A DNA stretch of 5,113 bases from Mycoplasmatota bacterium (GTDB taxonomy: Bacteria; Bacillota_I; Bacilli_A; Izemoplasmatales; Izemoplasmataceae): positions 1-5,113 of the forward strand of contig DAOWHG010000066.1 in the NCBI GenBank assembly GCA_030641535.1, written 5' to 3'. The notes beneath the pieces were generated by a model. The model made no database searches, was not told the DNA's origin, and worked only from the letters and a program-made list of their open reading frames with translations. Both the position numbers and the translations under genes were made by a program. This document shows positions 4,849 through 5,113 of this stretch, in pieces (position 1 is the first letter of the stretch; each line of letters begins with the position of its first letter).

Positions 4849-5113
4849 GTGAATTTACCGAACAAATTATCATTTATGAGAGTATTATTAGTTCCAGTTT
4901 TAATAATCTTTTATTACTTAAAAGCAGATACGGATTTTTGGCTTATGTTTATGATGCCAATCTTTGTTGTTGCTTCTTTTACTGATTTTCTAGATGGGTT
5001 TATTGCTAGAAAGTATAATTTAGTAACTACATTCGGGAAATTTATTGATCCATTAGCTGATAAATTACTGGTAATGGCAGCATTACTTTTACTAACAGAT
5101 GCAGGAGTTGTTC
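4849..5113 (+). CDS. pgsA: CDP-diacylglycerol--glycerol-3-phosphate 3-phosphatidyltransferase, N-terminal part (3' end outside window)
   Basis: The first 88 residues of a protein that runs off the window. The enzyme joins glycerol-3-phosphate to CDP-diacylglycerol, releasing CMP and giving phosphatidylglycerol phosphate, the committed step to phosphatidylglycerol and cardiolipin at the membrane. The N-terminus M-N-L-P-N-K-L-S-F-M-R-V-L-L-V-P is typical of PgsA. The CDP-alcohol phosphatidyltransferase motif is complete: D46-x2-D49-G50-x2-A53-R54-x8-G63-x3-D67-x3-D71, the four Asp being the metal-binding and catalytic residues. Membrane segments are seen at ~12-24, ~31-48 and ~72-83. The start is a GTG at 4849, chosen because GAGGTGA (4838-4844) sits at the right distance and the N-terminus aligns with the family; it is the only non-ATG start in the window. 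Full-length members have about 180-200 residues, so roughly half is present. Confidence 0.94.
   Translation, partial: MNLPNKLSFMRVLLVPVLIIFYYLKADTDFWLMFMMPIFVVASFTDFLDGFIARKYNLVTTFGKFIDPLADKLLVMAALLLLTDAGVV

Noticed and set aside
1..5113. UGA-as-tryptophan genetic code
   Set aside because: All 14 tryptophans are TGG and every gene reads in full with the standard code; nothing requires reassignment, although no TGA stop occurs to exclude it outright.

Overview
The window is a 5.1-kb, strongly AT-rich stretch of bacterial chromosome with every gene on the + strand. Tight Shine-Dalgarno sites, TTGNNN/TATAAT promoters, U-tailed hairpin terminators and the gene families (CvfB with an MSKKAFKRALG-like winged helix, a YeeI/YeeN-type YebC, a lipoprotein-anchored ABC importer, PgsA) all point to a low-GC Gram-positive lineage: Bacillota, or a standard-code wall-less relative such as the Acholeplasma/Izemoplasma/Haloplasma group. 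All 14 tryptophans read here are TGG and all six visible stops are TAA or TAG. The genes therefore read fully in the standard code and give no sign of the UGA=Trp code of Mycoplasma/Spiroplasma. The taxon is an inference.

Layout. Bases 1-316 are the 3' end of a cvfB-like S1/winged-helix RNA-binding protein. A promoter overlapping its stop codon probably drives yebC (371-1090), which ends on an intrinsic terminator abutting its stop. A second promoter (1134-1162) with a 12-bp palindrome over its -10 region starts a three-gene operon (1182-3473) for a polar-amino-acid-family (PAAT/HAAT) ABC importer. Its order is lipoprotein substrate-binding protein, permease, ATPase, with overlaps of 14 and 10 bases. 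The operon ends at a 12-bp-stem terminator (3494-3523). A promoter directly behind that hairpin drives a 12-TM major facilitator (3587-4783). A promoter of nearly the same design then drives pgsA (4849 to beyond the window end), the committed enzyme of phosphatidylglycerol synthesis.

How the genes work together. The two housekeeping ends (RNA-binding/translation factors at the left, phospholipid synthesis at the right) flank two transport units. The ABC importer is complete within the window. Its binding protein keeps the lobe-1 ligand residues of the HisJ/GlnH family (S-x-S-x4-R) but appears to have lost the two lobe-2 features that grip a standard amino acid, so its ligand may not be an ordinary alpha-amino acid. 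The MFS protein has the shape of a drug/metabolite exporter, with unknown cargo.

The window looks like ordinary core genome with two transport loci. No mobile element, CRISPR array, RNA gene, toxin or defence system is visible, and I found no convincing new biological system. The points most worth checking are the altered binding-protein pocket, a 24-base near-perfect palindrome inside the MFS gene, and the palindrome over the importer promoter.
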